Below, piece after piece: positions 36,801 to 45,652 of a stretch of 64,000 nt of DNA (its first letter is position 1; the number at the start of each line of letters is the position of its first letter). Under the pieces are notes generated by a model that worked only from the letters and a program-made list of their open reading frames with translations, did not search any database and was not told the origin of the DNA. The stretch is from a bacterium (GTDB lineage: Bacteria > Electryoneota > JAOADG01), in NCBI GenBank assembly GCA_026417415.1, contig JAOADG010000008.1, forward strand, positions 186,001 through 250,000, read 5' to 3'. A program made the position numbers and the translations under genes.

Positions 36801-39800
36801 TGCAAGCCAATGGTACCGTTGGTCCCGCCCCGAGAGTGGCTCCACGTGCAAATTGGGTGAACTTTGCCATCAGTGGTTTAACCTCAAGCACGACCTATCA
36901 AATGCGTGCCATTGCAATTTCGCCTGATAATGTGGAAGCGCCTGGTCCCCAATCTTCTATCACCACCAATAGCGAAAATGTGGGTGGACCCGATGCATTC
37001 GGCTATCGTTTTATTAACAGTAATGCACAAGGTGGTCCTACTATAGCAGATTGGTTTGAAATCGCTGGACCGGCAGGTGGACCCGGAACCAATGCCAATT
37101 TGACTGGTGACGATCAAGTCGTTCAGGTTTCAATGGGTGCATTTAGTTTCTCTTATTATGGTGCGGTATATACGGGAAATATCAGTATTTGCACCAATGG
37201 TCATGTTGGGTTTGGAAATACTTCTGCTTCATATTCTAATACAGCACTTCCGACCACTGCCTTTTCGGCACCTATGATATTGCCCTATTGGGATGATTTG
37301 TACCCACCGTCAGGTGGTTCAATTTGGTACTATTATGATCAACAAAACAATCGTTTCATCGTAGAATGGTATCAAGTACCGCACATTTCAAACAATCAAA
37401 GTTTGAATACCTTCCAAGTTCAGTTGTATAGCGATGGTCTCATCAAATTCAGATATCAAAATATTGGTGCATTAAATAATAGTGCAACCATCGGTATTCA
37501 GGGTCCAAACGGCGGTGCAAACAATTATTGGTTAGAACATTCACTCAATACTGCAATTGTTACTCCATTTGCAATTGATTTCTATCGTTTGGGTACACCA
37601 TCTAATCCACTTCCACCAGATGGAGCGACCGCTGTTCCTACGAATACCACACTAGTTTGGAATGCTGGTCGAGCGGCAACTGGGTATGATGTATTCTTCG
37701 GTACAGTTAACCCACCGACCAATCAAGTGGCTTCTAATCAACCGGACACCACATATACCCCTACATTATCCGCAAATACTACCTATTATTGGAGAGTGGT
37801 CTCACGATTAGGGAATATTACCGCAAATGGTCCTGTTTGGTCGTTTACTACAGGTACAGGTGCTGCACCAGCTGCACCTACTGGTGGCAACATTACCAAT
37901 CATGCGATTACCAGTTTAAGAATGAACTGGGTGGATAATTCAAATAATGAAACCGGTTTCATCATTCGTAGGTCAACCAATGGGACAACATTTGACTCTA
38001 TCGCTGCCGTACCGGCTAATACCACATTCTTTGTTAATACTGGTCTTTCAGCCAATACTCAGTATTATTATCGTGTCTATTCTTACAACGCAAATGCTAC
38101 TTCAATCAACTTTGCATCCGCTAATAGTTATACCTTAGCTGCAACCCCTGGTGTACCTTCAATAAGTGGCGTTGGAATCACTTCTGTGGGAATAACTGTA
38201 AACAATAATACAACCACACCCAATTCACCAAGTACACAGTATGCTATTCGTATAAACAACCAGTGGGTTCAAACGAATGGTTTCTTAGGTGACACGGCAA
38301 CTTGGCGTACTTTAACTCAATGGGGCGCACTTGTAAACGTTGGTGGTTTAGTTTCTGGAACTACCTATACAGTTCGTACCAAAGCCAGAAATCAAAACTT
38401 AATAGAAACTGCATTTTCAGATTCGGTTACTTTTACGACTACAGGTGCATTTCAACTTCCACTTACCCAAAATTTTCAAGGAACTACATTTCCTCCACCT
38501 GATTGGAGTATTTACAACCGAGAACCTGGAACAGTTACTTGGACACGATTTACTGATGCCAACGGTGCTTATGCTAGAATAAACTTCTGGAATTATTCAG
38601 CGCAAAACCACGTAGATATTCTATGGACACCTCCAATAACTACGGTAAATATAGCAGCAGTCCGTGTTGAGTGGGATTGGTATTATCAAGACAATATTGG
38701 CTATAACGACACATTAGAATGTGTTTATTCTTTAGATGGTGGAAACAACTGGACAAGTATTTGGTTACGACGTGGTATGGGAACTGGTGAAGAAGATTTA
38801 GGAACAGGTACTACAGGCGGTGTGACTGCTCCAGGTGCATTTCCTAATGGATGGGGTCATGCAGAAATCTTTTTACCCACACCTGCACTAAATCATCCTT
38901 CTGTAATGATTGGTTGGTTAGGTAGAACTAACTTTGGTCCAGATGTATTCCTAGATAATATCTCCATCACAGTTACAGGCACATCTTATGCAGAAGGTTA
39001 CGTTTATCGGTCAAACGGAACACCGATGGAAGGCGTATCTGTTCGGATTAGAAATGATTGGACCACTTCTACCGATCTAACGGGTAGATGGTTCTTACAA
39101 ATTCCGGCTGGTAGCTATCCAGTGCGTGTCTTCACTCCGTGTTTCTACCCGAATCCGATTTTGCGTGAGAGTGTGACCTTTACGGTGGGTGACACGGCTC
39201 GGTTTGTAGATACGCTTTATCGGCCCAATATCACTGCATCTACCAATGAGTTAAGTTTCATTATTCCCCCGGGACAAATTGCTTCACAAACATTAACCAT
39301 TGGAAACACAGGTGACTGGCCCTATAATTTTACTGCGAGTTTCAGGAGAAACCCACCCACCAGTACAACGAATTCGGTTCCTATGGATATGAAGGTTTAT
39401 GCTCGTTTCGTTGAACCACCTTTAGCTCAATATGGTCCACCAAATCCTGGAAAGGTAAAAAATGAAGAACCCTTTACTGAGGTCAATCCTATACAACCTG
39501 TACCCTATAATGCACCAATAGAAGCAAAACGTGCTTACGAAGATTGGTTCTATTCCCAGAATCCTTCTTCTACCACTGTTATAGATCAAACTTGGGGTCC
39601 TGATGGCTATGGGTATCGTTCATTTGATAATGTAGAACCTGAATACCCAACTCAAGAAGCCACATATTTGGACATTCGTCAGTTTGCCCCAACCCCAATC
39701 ATTCAAGCAACAGATGATGCAGGTGCAGCAGTAAACTTCCCAACCGGATTCTCGTTTAATTACTATGGAACTACTTATACAAGAATATGGGCTTGTACCA

Positions 39801-40699
39801 ACGGTTTCATTCAATTTATGAACACTGGTAACGGTTCAACTTCTTTTATCAATACAACTTTACCATCAACTTCAGTAACCAATGCTGCCTTTGCGTTATG
39901 GGATGATTTATATGCTGCAGTGTATGCTTATTACAACCAAACTACGCATATATTTTATGTTCAATGGAATGGTAGAAGGTTAGGATACAATGACTCTTTA
40001 AATTTCCAAATACAATTACATGGTGACAACCACGGTATTGTTTTTGCATATAATCAAATGAACAACATTGCGGTACTGTCAGAAACTGTAGGTATTCAAG
40101 GTGGAACTGGGACCAACAATTGGTATATTCAGAACTACTATAACACCCATCCGACACAATACACCGGTTACGGTATCGCATTTGCTGATATGAGCCCAGG
40201 TGGTGGCGGTGGTTGGGTGCGTGATTTTTCAGTGTTAATTAATCCTGAAACAGGTACAGTTTCGCCCGGTATTCCAGTTGAATTGTTTATACAAGTGACT
40301 GTAGATGATTCTACTGCAATTGGTTTGATAGCAACGGGTAATATCTTTGTGCGTACCAATACCTGTGACTCATTGATCATTCCAGTGACTGTAGAGGTAT
40401 CCTTAAACAATCCACAGCAAGTATCTAATCTACCAACTGAGTACAAACTACATCAGAACTATCCGAATCCATTTAACCCAAGTACTGAAATACGATTTGA
40501 TCTACCAAAAGATGGATTAACAAAACTAACCATTTACAATATGTTAGGTCAAAAAGTGGCTGAATTGGTTAATCAAACTTTACCTGCTGGGTATCATTCG
40601 GTTCGATTTGATGCTACCCGTCTTGCTGCGGGAGTTTATGTGTACCGATTAGAAAGTGGTTCTTTCCAATCTCTAAGAAAGATGGTCTTAGTGAAGTAA
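33896..40699 (+). CDS. Giant secreted modular (fibronectin type III-like) surface protein with type IX sorting domain
   Basis: 2267 residues from ATG 33896 (GGAGG 6 nt upstream); an upstream in-frame ATG at 33833 would hide the signal peptide (about 1-25). A super-repeat follows with an FN3-like module, a second FN3-like module (DNSNNETGFPI), a third beta module and a PDAYGYR module with SNGYVTF-type core. Units begin near residues 256, 743 and 1233; the third lacks its last module, which reappears at about 1902. Between lie a jelly-roll-like segment (1519-1700), a carboxypeptidase-regulatory-like domain (about 1702-1780) and a BACON-like strand. The C terminus has NYPNPFNPSTEIRFDLP, LTIYNMLGQKV and AGVYVYRL, the type IX sorting domain. 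Likely an adhesin or fibre; the ligand is unknown. Confidence 0.9.
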   Translation: MGTRKVFQCLGISIFLMMFVLTASASPLSSMDNGVAPNNKPKEVLPITAPIEIGEWHSTEIPITDEADTPITIGTGTTQQAFPIYDFWWQVISASIYTAADIQAAGGAAGVITHLRWDCGTPSTWPARQVWIYIGTTTATTFTSQTWSAFQASYTLTEVYNSGTQNYTGPTTVGWNEWDINDFTWNGTDNLIIVVRSFRNGYASSTTPWRYSTSTGNQHIYWIGDSADLSTYTGTANANRPNIQLEMIIAPGAPFAPVPMNGATNVPTNATLSWNAGANSATFDVYFGTVNPPTTQVATGLTTTSWTPTTALNPNTTYYWYVRAFNPFGNTTGPVWSFTTGSGTAPNSPTNGSAVTITNNSMTISFTDNSTNETGFPVYISTDGNEYTLSQTLPANTGTGTVQFTLSNLNPNTRYWIRVFATGAGGTSTGFAGVNEWTYANPAAQIVLGAIGFTNVMISSIPTTDGNPPNTLYRVMVNPGVYVMAGGSPITQLPNLWTNFNVTGLVSGATYNFRAVAVNGAGVESPGPVVTVTTSDANSAGPDAYGYRYLNNNAPNGPTFEWITPGGTTIPTTTGWTSTDDGYYTTPQPLGFTLNWYGVDYTQVYLCSNGYVTFDAGYSTLGPTLTSNQPGAGILFWGRDMHVGYTNPSTDITIQTLGTAPNRYCVITFISLAQYANAAVRMDAQIIIYENGQVKVQYNNVNPSLPRGVIGIKALNGANGMNLEYAPQLTPTNQTVILYYRLGVPSNPIPANGAANVPLGTNLQWTAAAAATGYNVYFGTTNPPPLVSSNQTATTYVVNLAPTTTYYWQVVALGTGGMTNAGPVWSFTTGTGAAPNAPTNGAVTNPTTSSLTLTWSDNSNNETGFPIHRSLDDVTYTYLATAPANATTYTDNNLIPSRRYYYRVYAQNQDATSLSYANMNGVTLPVPAGTLYISLRGAGRTTAGVDSIGADANSPQVTYKVEVMGLGFLQANGTVGPAPRVAPRANWVNFAISGLTSSTTYQMRAIAISPDNVEAPGPQSSITTNSENVGGPDAFGYRFINSNAQGGPTIADWFEIAGPAGGPGTNANLTGDDQVVQVSMGAFSFSYYGAVYTGNISICTNGHVGFGNTSASYSNTALPTTAFSAPMILPYWDDLYPPSGGSIWYYYDQQNNRFIVEWYQVPHISNNQSLNTFQVQLYSDGLIKFRYQNIGALNNSATIGIQGPNGGANNYWLEHSLNTAIVTPFAIDFYRLGTPSNPLPPDGATAVPTNTTLVWNAGRAATGYDVFFGTVNPPTNQVASNQPDTTYTPTLSANTTYYWRVVSRLGNITANGPVWSFTTGTGAAPAAPTGGNITNHAITSLRMNWVDNSNNETGFIIRRSTNGTTFDSIAAVPANTTFFVNTGLSANTQYYYRVYSYNANATSINFASANSYTLAATPGVPSISGVGITSVGITVNNNTTTPNSPSTQYAIRINNQWVQTNGFLGDTATWRTLTQWGALVNVGGLVSGTTYTVRTKARNQNLIETAFSDSVTFTTTGAFQLPLTQNFQGTTFPPPDWSIYNREPGTVTWTRFTDANGAYARINFWNYSAQNHVDILWTPPITTVNIAAVRVEWDWYYQDNIGYNDTLECVYSLDGGNNWTSIWLRRGMGTGEEDLGTGTTGGVTAPGAFPNGWGHAEIFLPTPALNHPSVMIGWLGRTNFGPDVFLDNISITVTGTSYAEGYVYRSNGTPMEGVSVRIRNDWTTSTDLTGRWFLQIPAGSYPVRVFTPCFYPNPILRESVTFTVGDTARFVDTLYRPNITASTNELSFIIPPGQIASQTLTIGNTGDWPYNFTASFRRNPPTSTTNSVPMDMKVYARFVEPPLAQYGPPNPGKVKNEEPFTEVNPIQPVPYNAPIEAKRAYEDWFYSQNPSSTTVIDQTWGPDGYGYRSFDNVEPEYPTQEATYLDIRQFAPTPIIQATDDAGAAVNFPTGFSFNYYGTTYTRIWACTNGFIQFMNTGNGSTSFINTTLPSTSVTNAAFALWDDLYAAVYAYYNQTTHIFYVQWNGRRLGYNDSLNFQIQLHGDNHGIVFAYNQMNNIAVLSETVGIQGGTGTNNWYIQNYYNTHPTQYTGYGIAFADMSPGGGGGWVRDFSVLINPETGTVSPGIPVELFIQVTVDDSTAIGLIATGNIFVRTNTCDSLIIPVTVEVSLNNPQQVSNLPTEYKLHQNYPNPFNPSTEIRFDLPKDGLTKLTIYNMLGQKVAELVNQTLPAGYHSVRFDATRLAAGVYVYRLESGSFQSLRKMVLVK
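34660..38450 (+). repeat. Three copies of a ~1.47 kb coding super-repeat
   Basis: Equivalent codons (the NGA(T/A)NVP-type motif) fall at 34676, 36149 and 37619, so the spacing is 1473 and 1470 bp (491 and 490 codons). Each copy has the same order of FN3-like A, FN3-like B, beta module C and, in copies 1 and 2, the PDAYGYR module D. Copies are diverged at the DNA level, so this is an old duplication. Confidence 0.8.
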
Positions 40700-40723
40700 T
40701 TGGCTTATCTATCAACCCAATAC

Positions 40724-40753
40724 AAACGGGCGCCCGTAAGCGCCCGTTTTCTT
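40724..40753 (+). terminator. Intrinsic terminator after the giant FN3 protein gene
   Basis: A perfect 10-bp stem, AAACGGGCGC (40724-40733) with GCGCCCGTTT (40740-40749), 6-nt loop, followed by a T-rich run TTTTCTTT. It lies 25 bp after the stop codon. Confidence 0.9.
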
Positions 40754-41414
40754 TGGCTTCTTTTTTAATAAACCCGTGATATCAACACAAATAGAAATGG
40801 TTCTATTGTAACAAGATCCTCAAACTCCAAGAGAAAGATCATTTCTTATTGAATTTCAATTAATTTGTTTTTATTATGTGATATACGACATAGAAAGTAT
40901 GTGATGTAGAATAAAAATATCGTGAAAAGAAATTCTACTTGGTTTAACTTTCATTCCAATTTTTTTGAAAATTTTTTTCAAACACTTGACATTTTACATT
41001 TTTATTGCGATATTTGTTCCGTGCAAGTAATAGTTCTTTTATTTTCTTGCACGATATGATTTGTAAATTCCTTTTTACGCAACTTTGATAATTTCAATTG
41101 AGAGTGACTGTGGAGAACAAGGTTACAATGATTTCAAGGGACTTGGTGTAAAGTTGTTCTAATCCGAGGTAAGAATATAATGATTGTCATTGAGTTTATG
41201 TGAAATTAATTGTAAAAACTCCCCTATTAGAACAATGTTTATCTATCAAAAAATCAATTTTCTTTGAACAATTCAAATACTACCATTTGACTGATGTCTT
41301 AAAAAGTTTTGTAAGTAAAGTTTCACTTCAAAATTCTCTTCATTCACTTTTTCCTTTGCGATTAGACAAAGATTGCTTCTAAAGAACGAAAATGATCTAT
41401 AATTGGAGGCAATT
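40754..41414. other. 660-bp AT-rich intergenic region, likely promoter and leader of the LamG protein gene
   Basis: No convincing gene, tRNA or riboswitch was found. A 60-codon frame at 41200-41382 has no ribosome-binding site or recognisable protein. The region contains a TTGACA hexamer at 40986-40991 and, just after it, an inverted repeat (both listed separately). If transcription starts near there, the leader is about 390 nt long. The last bases, GGAGG at 41405-41409, are the Shine-Dalgarno site of the downstream gene. Confidence 0.6.
40986..41053 (+). promoter_or_regulatory. Possible promoter with downstream inverted repeat
   Basis: TTGACA at 40986-40991 is followed at 41011 by TATTTG (19-nt spacing, longer than ideal). 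An 8-bp perfect inverted repeat, CGTGCAAG at 41020-41027 and CTTGCACG at 41046-41053 with an 18-nt interval, lies just after it. It could be an operator or the first stem of the leader. Evidence is positional only. Confidence 0.35.
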
Positions 41415-44400
41415 ATGCGTTTGTACAAGAAACTTCTTCTACACCTTTTTACACTTTTTTTGATTTTCCTTTTTCCATTAATTTCATTTGCGCAACCTAC
41501 CAGTGGTTTATTGGCTTATTATCCTTTTACAGGCAATGCCAATGATGCCAGTGGGAATAATGTTCATTTAACCATAGATGGTCCCAGCATAAGTAACGAT
41601 CGTTATGCTTTCTCTAATCGCTGCTATTACTTTGATTCAGTGGATAAAATGTACGCAACGGTAGGTTCTTCATTTTCGGTTTCCAATCTAACAATAGCTT
41701 TTTGGATTCAACCTACAGGCCCTGGTGTTTCCAATCCACGAATCGTTAAAGTGGGTACTCCTGGCGGTGCAGGAAATTATTATGAAGTATCATTAATCGG
41801 AACGGGCTCACCACGTTCTCTCACTTTTAATGCTATAGGTAGTAGTTCTTTCCAATTAACTACCGGTGGTCCTTGGCAACACGTAGCCATTACTTATGAC
41901 GGATCTTATGTGCGGTACTACCTTAATGGTTCTCTTTCTAATTCAGTGGCTTATAGCGGTACCTTAGGAAGTTTTTCAAGTGCCAAATTGACGATTGGAT
42001 ATAATGATAACAACAATGATTACTTCAACGGTTTTTTAGATGAAATTAGAATTTACAACCGTGCACTAACGGCATCAGAGATTTATCAATGTTATTCACC
42101 AACTAATGGTTTGTTGGCTTATTATTCAATGAACAACACTTCTGATTCCACTGGAAACAATAATGATTTAACCCCTTCTAATGTATCTCTTACCACAGAC
42201 CGTTTTGGTAACGCAAATTCTAGTTATAGTTTTTCCAGTAATAGTAGTATGTATGCTAATGTTGCATCCGGTTATGTTACTTCTACGGTTACATTATCTG
42301 CCTGGATTGCGGTATCGGGTGCCGGTGATAATAATCCACGAATTGTGGGTGTTGGTCCCTTGAACAATTCTGCTCAGAATTATTCATTAATTTTAGAAGG
42401 GACAGGTTTTGCGCGGAGGCTTCAGTTTTATAACAACGGAAATACCGTAAGTAGCGTTTTTTACATCCCTACCAACTCACAATGGTACCATGTTGCAGCG
42501 ACCTATAATGGTAGTTCTGTTCGTTTTTACTTGAATGGGGTTTTTACGAATGCTGTGAGTTATTCTGGATCTTTAGGTTCTTTTACAAGCGCTCGTCTTC
42601 AAATTGGCTACAGTGATAATGGGTTAGATCATTTCGTAGGGAAATTAGACGAAATCAGAATTTACAACCGTGTTTTATCTGATGCTGAAATTTATCAACT
42701 CTATATCCCATACTCTGGAATTTTATCCTATTATTCGTTGAACAGCACATCTGATTCAACTGGGAATACAGGGAATTTAACAACCGCTAATGTAACCCAA
42801 ACAACGGATCGTTATGGAACAGCCAATGCTTGTTATTTATTTAATGGTAGTAATAGTAGAATGTACACCACTGCTTCTAACATGTTTTCTACTCCATCTG
42901 TGACTTTATCTGCGTGGATATCAGTAACGGGTGCAGGTAACTATAATCCTCGGATTATTGGTGTTGGTTTTACTGGAACTTCTTATCAAAACTACAGTTT
43001 AATTCTGGTTGGTACAGGTAATCCAAGATCGTTTGCCTTTTATGCAGCAGATGGTGCAAGCACACAGTTTCAAATTAACAGTACCGTAACGATTCCATCG
43101 GATGGAAGTTGGAATCATGTAGCTGCAACATTTGATGGGTATAATGTTCGCTTATATTTAAATGGTACATTAGTCACAAGTACAACCGTATCGAACTATT
43201 TACGTTACTTTTCTGGTACCGCTCGAGTAGTATTAGGATACAGTGATAATAACTATGATTTCTTTCAAGGAAAAATTGATGAATGTCGTATCTACAATCG
43301 TGCTTTAAGTGCTTCAGAAATTCAATCTCTTTACACTCCCCCAATTTTAACGGTAACTTATCAAGGAAATCCGATCACACCACCGTTGGATTTTGGTGCT
43401 GTGACGTTAGGATCGAATTCGCAAAGAATTGTTCGGTTTACCAATACTGGTGGTAACAGATTGACATTTTCTGGTTCCACAATTTCCGGGGATTACACAC
43501 GATTATCATTCCCAGCATCATTGGAACCGAACCAATTTTTTGACAATACCTTGACCTTTACACCGACGGCTTCTGGTACACGTACTGGTACACTTTCGGT
43601 TACACATAACGCTGAGGGTAGTCCATACAATTTATCACTAACAGGTGTAGGTCAAACCCCACCGTCGTTATCCGTCACTTATGAAGGTAATCCGATCACA
43701 CCACCGTTGGATTTCGGCACAGTGATTGTCGGGTTTAATTCCAATGAAGTCATCCGTTTAATCAACACGGGTGAGGTACCACTAACGATAACAAATCCAA
43801 ACATTACAGGCGATTTTACAACCTCTACCATTCCTACTTCCATTTCAGGGAATTCATATGTAGATGTAACACTTACCTTTACTCCTAGTGCAACAGGTAC
43901 AAGGAACGGTACATTATCCTTTTCGCACAATGCATCAGGAAGTCCTTATAGTTTATCACTAACAGGTATTGGCGCGACTTCACCGACTTTGTTAGTGACC
44001 TACAATGGGAACCCGATTACACCACCTTTGAACTTTGGTGCATTGTTGGTTGGTAGTAGTGGACAGCGTGTGATTCGTTTAACCAACAACGGTACTTTAC
44101 CGTTAATGATTAGCAATGTCTCTATTACTGGCGATTATAGTACTTCTCAGGTTCCAAGTTCTATTGGTGGGAATTCTTATGCGGATGTGACCTTAACCTT
44201 TACGCCTAGTGGGTTAGGCACCCTAACGGGAACTTTTTCCTTTACTCATAATGCATCATTAACGCCTTATGAATTGGATTTAACAGGTTTAGGTTGTTCC
44301 TATACAGCTGGTAGTGGTGTTCCTGCAGAAGGACCTGGCGGTCCCTCAGTTCCTTGGACGCCATCTCTTCCAAACGATAATGGGACAGGTGATCTACCCC

Positions 44401-45356
44401 CAGTGGAAGTGATTTTCCCGGGTACAAGTGGCGTTACCCCTTCTTCAATCAATATTTCGTATCGGTTAACCCCTCCGAATCCATCCGTTCCTGCCTTTTT
44501 ACCTTCAAATTCTATCAGCCGTTACTACACATTGAACCAAACGGGTGGTTCTAACTTTGGTGCGACGTTGATTTTCCGTTTTACAGCTTCGGATAATCCG
44601 AACAATATTTTGAGTGACATTACGGTAGCCCGTTCAACGGATGGTGGAACCACTTGGACATCGTTTGCCACGGGTTTAGCAGCACGTCCGAATGGGAGTG
44701 TTTATGAAGTTGAAGTGACGGGCGTGGATGAATTTTCCGATTGGGGCTTAGGTACAGGCACTCCACTTCCGGTGTTAATGACGGCATTTACCGCAGTAGG
44801 TGGTGATAGGTATGTGAATCTTTATTGGCGTACAGAGAGTGAAGTTGCAAATGATTACTTTGTGTTGTACCGTTCGGTGACGCCGGACGAACGTGGAGTG
44901 CAAATTGCTCGGATAGACGGACGTGGTACAGCATTTTCACCCTATGAATATCGTTATCGTGACAGTGATGTACAGAATGGTACCATGTACTTTTATCGCA
45001 TAGCAGATGTTGACTTCAATGGTGTAGAATACCTGCATCCGATGGTGGTATCAGCCCAGCCGATGGGTCGTGCCACGGGTGTAATTCCGAGCGAATATGA
45101 TTTAACTCAAAATTACCCGAATCCCTTTAACCCGGTGACAGAATTTAGTTATAGCATTCCTGAAGCGGGTGTAGTCCGATTGTCGGTTTATAATTTGTAT
45201 GGTCAAGAGGTGCGACGTTTAGTGAAAGATGAGTATCAACACCCGAATGTATATCGTGTGAAATTTGATGGATCTAATTTACCATCGGGTATCTATCTTT
45301 ATGTACTATCGGTTAATGAATTCAGAATGATGAAACGGATGGTATTGATGAAGTAG
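41415..45356 (+). CDS. Secreted LamG/choice-of-anchor surface protein with type IX sorting domain
   Basis: 1313 residues from ATG 41415, 5 nt after GGAGG. A signal peptide (about 1-25, ending ISFAQP) precedes three LamG/concanavalin-like domains beginning near residues 31, 232 and 435, each with a sugar/Ca-type core (WxHVAxTYDG, YLNG, LDEIRIYNRAL). Three copies of a 107-residue choice-of-anchor D/ASH-like domain follow (about 640-960, each with GNPITPPLxFG and LTFTPS). Then come a proline-rich linker, a beta domain and the type IX sorting domain (NYPNPFNPVTEFSYSIP, LSVYNLYGQEV). Probably a cell-surface carbohydrate-binding or adhesive protein. No catalytic domain is visible. Confidence 0.9.
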   Translation: MRLYKKLLLHLFTLFLIFLFPLISFAQPTSGLLAYYPFTGNANDASGNNVHLTIDGPSISNDRYAFSNRCYYFDSVDKMYATVGSSFSVSNLTIAFWIQPTGPGVSNPRIVKVGTPGGAGNYYEVSLIGTGSPRSLTFNAIGSSSFQLTTGGPWQHVAITYDGSYVRYYLNGSLSNSVAYSGTLGSFSSAKLTIGYNDNNNDYFNGFLDEIRIYNRALTASEIYQCYSPTNGLLAYYSMNNTSDSTGNNNDLTPSNVSLTTDRFGNANSSYSFSSNSSMYANVASGYVTSTVTLSAWIAVSGAGDNNPRIVGVGPLNNSAQNYSLILEGTGFARRLQFYNNGNTVSSVFYIPTNSQWYHVAATYNGSSVRFYLNGVFTNAVSYSGSLGSFTSARLQIGYSDNGLDHFVGKLDEIRIYNRVLSDAEIYQLYIPYSGILSYYSLNSTSDSTGNTGNLTTANVTQTTDRYGTANACYLFNGSNSRMYTTASNMFSTPSVTLSAWISVTGAGNYNPRIIGVGFTGTSYQNYSLILVGTGNPRSFAFYAADGASTQFQINSTVTIPSDGSWNHVAATFDGYNVRLYLNGTLVTSTTVSNYLRYFSGTARVVLGYSDNNYDFFQGKIDECRIYNRALSASEIQSLYTPPILTVTYQGNPITPPLDFGAVTLGSNSQRIVRFTNTGGNRLTFSGSTISGDYTRLSFPASLEPNQFFDNTLTFTPTASGTRTGTLSVTHNAEGSPYNLSLTGVGQTPPSLSVTYEGNPITPPLDFGTVIVGFNSNEVIRLINTGEVPLTITNPNITGDFTTSTIPTSISGNSYVDVTLTFTPSATGTRNGTLSFSHNASGSPYSLSLTGIGATSPTLLVTYNGNPITPPLNFGALLVGSSGQRVIRLTNNGTLPLMISNVSITGDYSTSQVPSSIGGNSYADVTLTFTPSGLGTLTGTFSFTHNASLTPYELDLTGLGCSYTAGSGVPAEGPGGPSVPWTPSLPNDNGTGDLPPVEVIFPGTSGVTPSSINISYRLTPPNPSVPAFLPSNSISRYYTLNQTGGSNFGATLIFRFTASDNPNNILSDITVARSTDGGTTWTSFATGLAARPNGSVYEVEVTGVDEFSDWGLGTGTPLPVLMTAFTAVGGDRYVNLYWRTESEVANDYFVLYRSVTPDERGVQIARIDGRGTAFSPYEYRYRDSDVQNGTMYFYRIADVDFNGVEYLHPMVVSAQPMGRATGVIPSEYDLTQNYPNPFNPVTEFSYSIPEAGVVRLSVYNLYGQEVRRLVKDEYQHPNVYRVKFDGSNLPSGIYLYVLSVNEFRMMKRMVLMK
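41505..43325 (+). repeat. Three LamG-domain coding repeats (603-609 bp)
   Basis: The G(L/I)L(A/S)YY motif begins at 41505, 42108 and 42717, giving spacing of 603 and 609 bp. Each copy ends with the DE(I/C)RIYNR segment. Confidence 0.8.
43340..44300 (+). repeat. Three 321-bp coding repeats (choice-of-anchor D-like)
   Basis: The GNPITPP motif begins at 43365, 43686 and 44007: both spacings are exactly 321 bp (107 codons). The copies are closely similar in protein and partly in DNA. Confidence 0.85.
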
Positions 45357-45400
45357 TTTCTTGTCTTATTGTTCTTTACAAATTCATATTTACTTCCAAT

Positions 45401-45436
45401 ACTCAAGGAGGGTGAAATACCCTCCTTGAGTGTTTT
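45401..45436 (+). terminator. Intrinsic terminator after the LamG protein gene
   Basis: A perfect 13-bp stem, ACTCAAGGAGGGT (45401-45413) with ACCCTCCTTGAGT (45419-45431), 5-nt loop GAAAT, followed by GTTTT. It is the strongest hairpin in the window. Confidence 0.92.
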
Positions 45437-45652
45437 ATACCCTTTGTAATCTGCTTTTAACTTTCATTTGAATAAATATTGATTACTTGGGTAGTAATTT
45501 GAATTCTTAGTTACCATTTTTATAGAGGTGTTTAACCCTGAATCAATCTAAATTTCCACACTAACACTTCTATAATTGTATAATTGGATAAATTGCATTC
45601 TACCATAATTTAAATTTACTTTATTTTCTATTTGGGGTATTAGGAGAATAGA

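Noticed and set aside
41200-41382. A 60-codon frame in the long intergenic region
   Set aside because: No ribosome-binding site, no recognisable domain, and a composition like the surrounding AT-rich leader.
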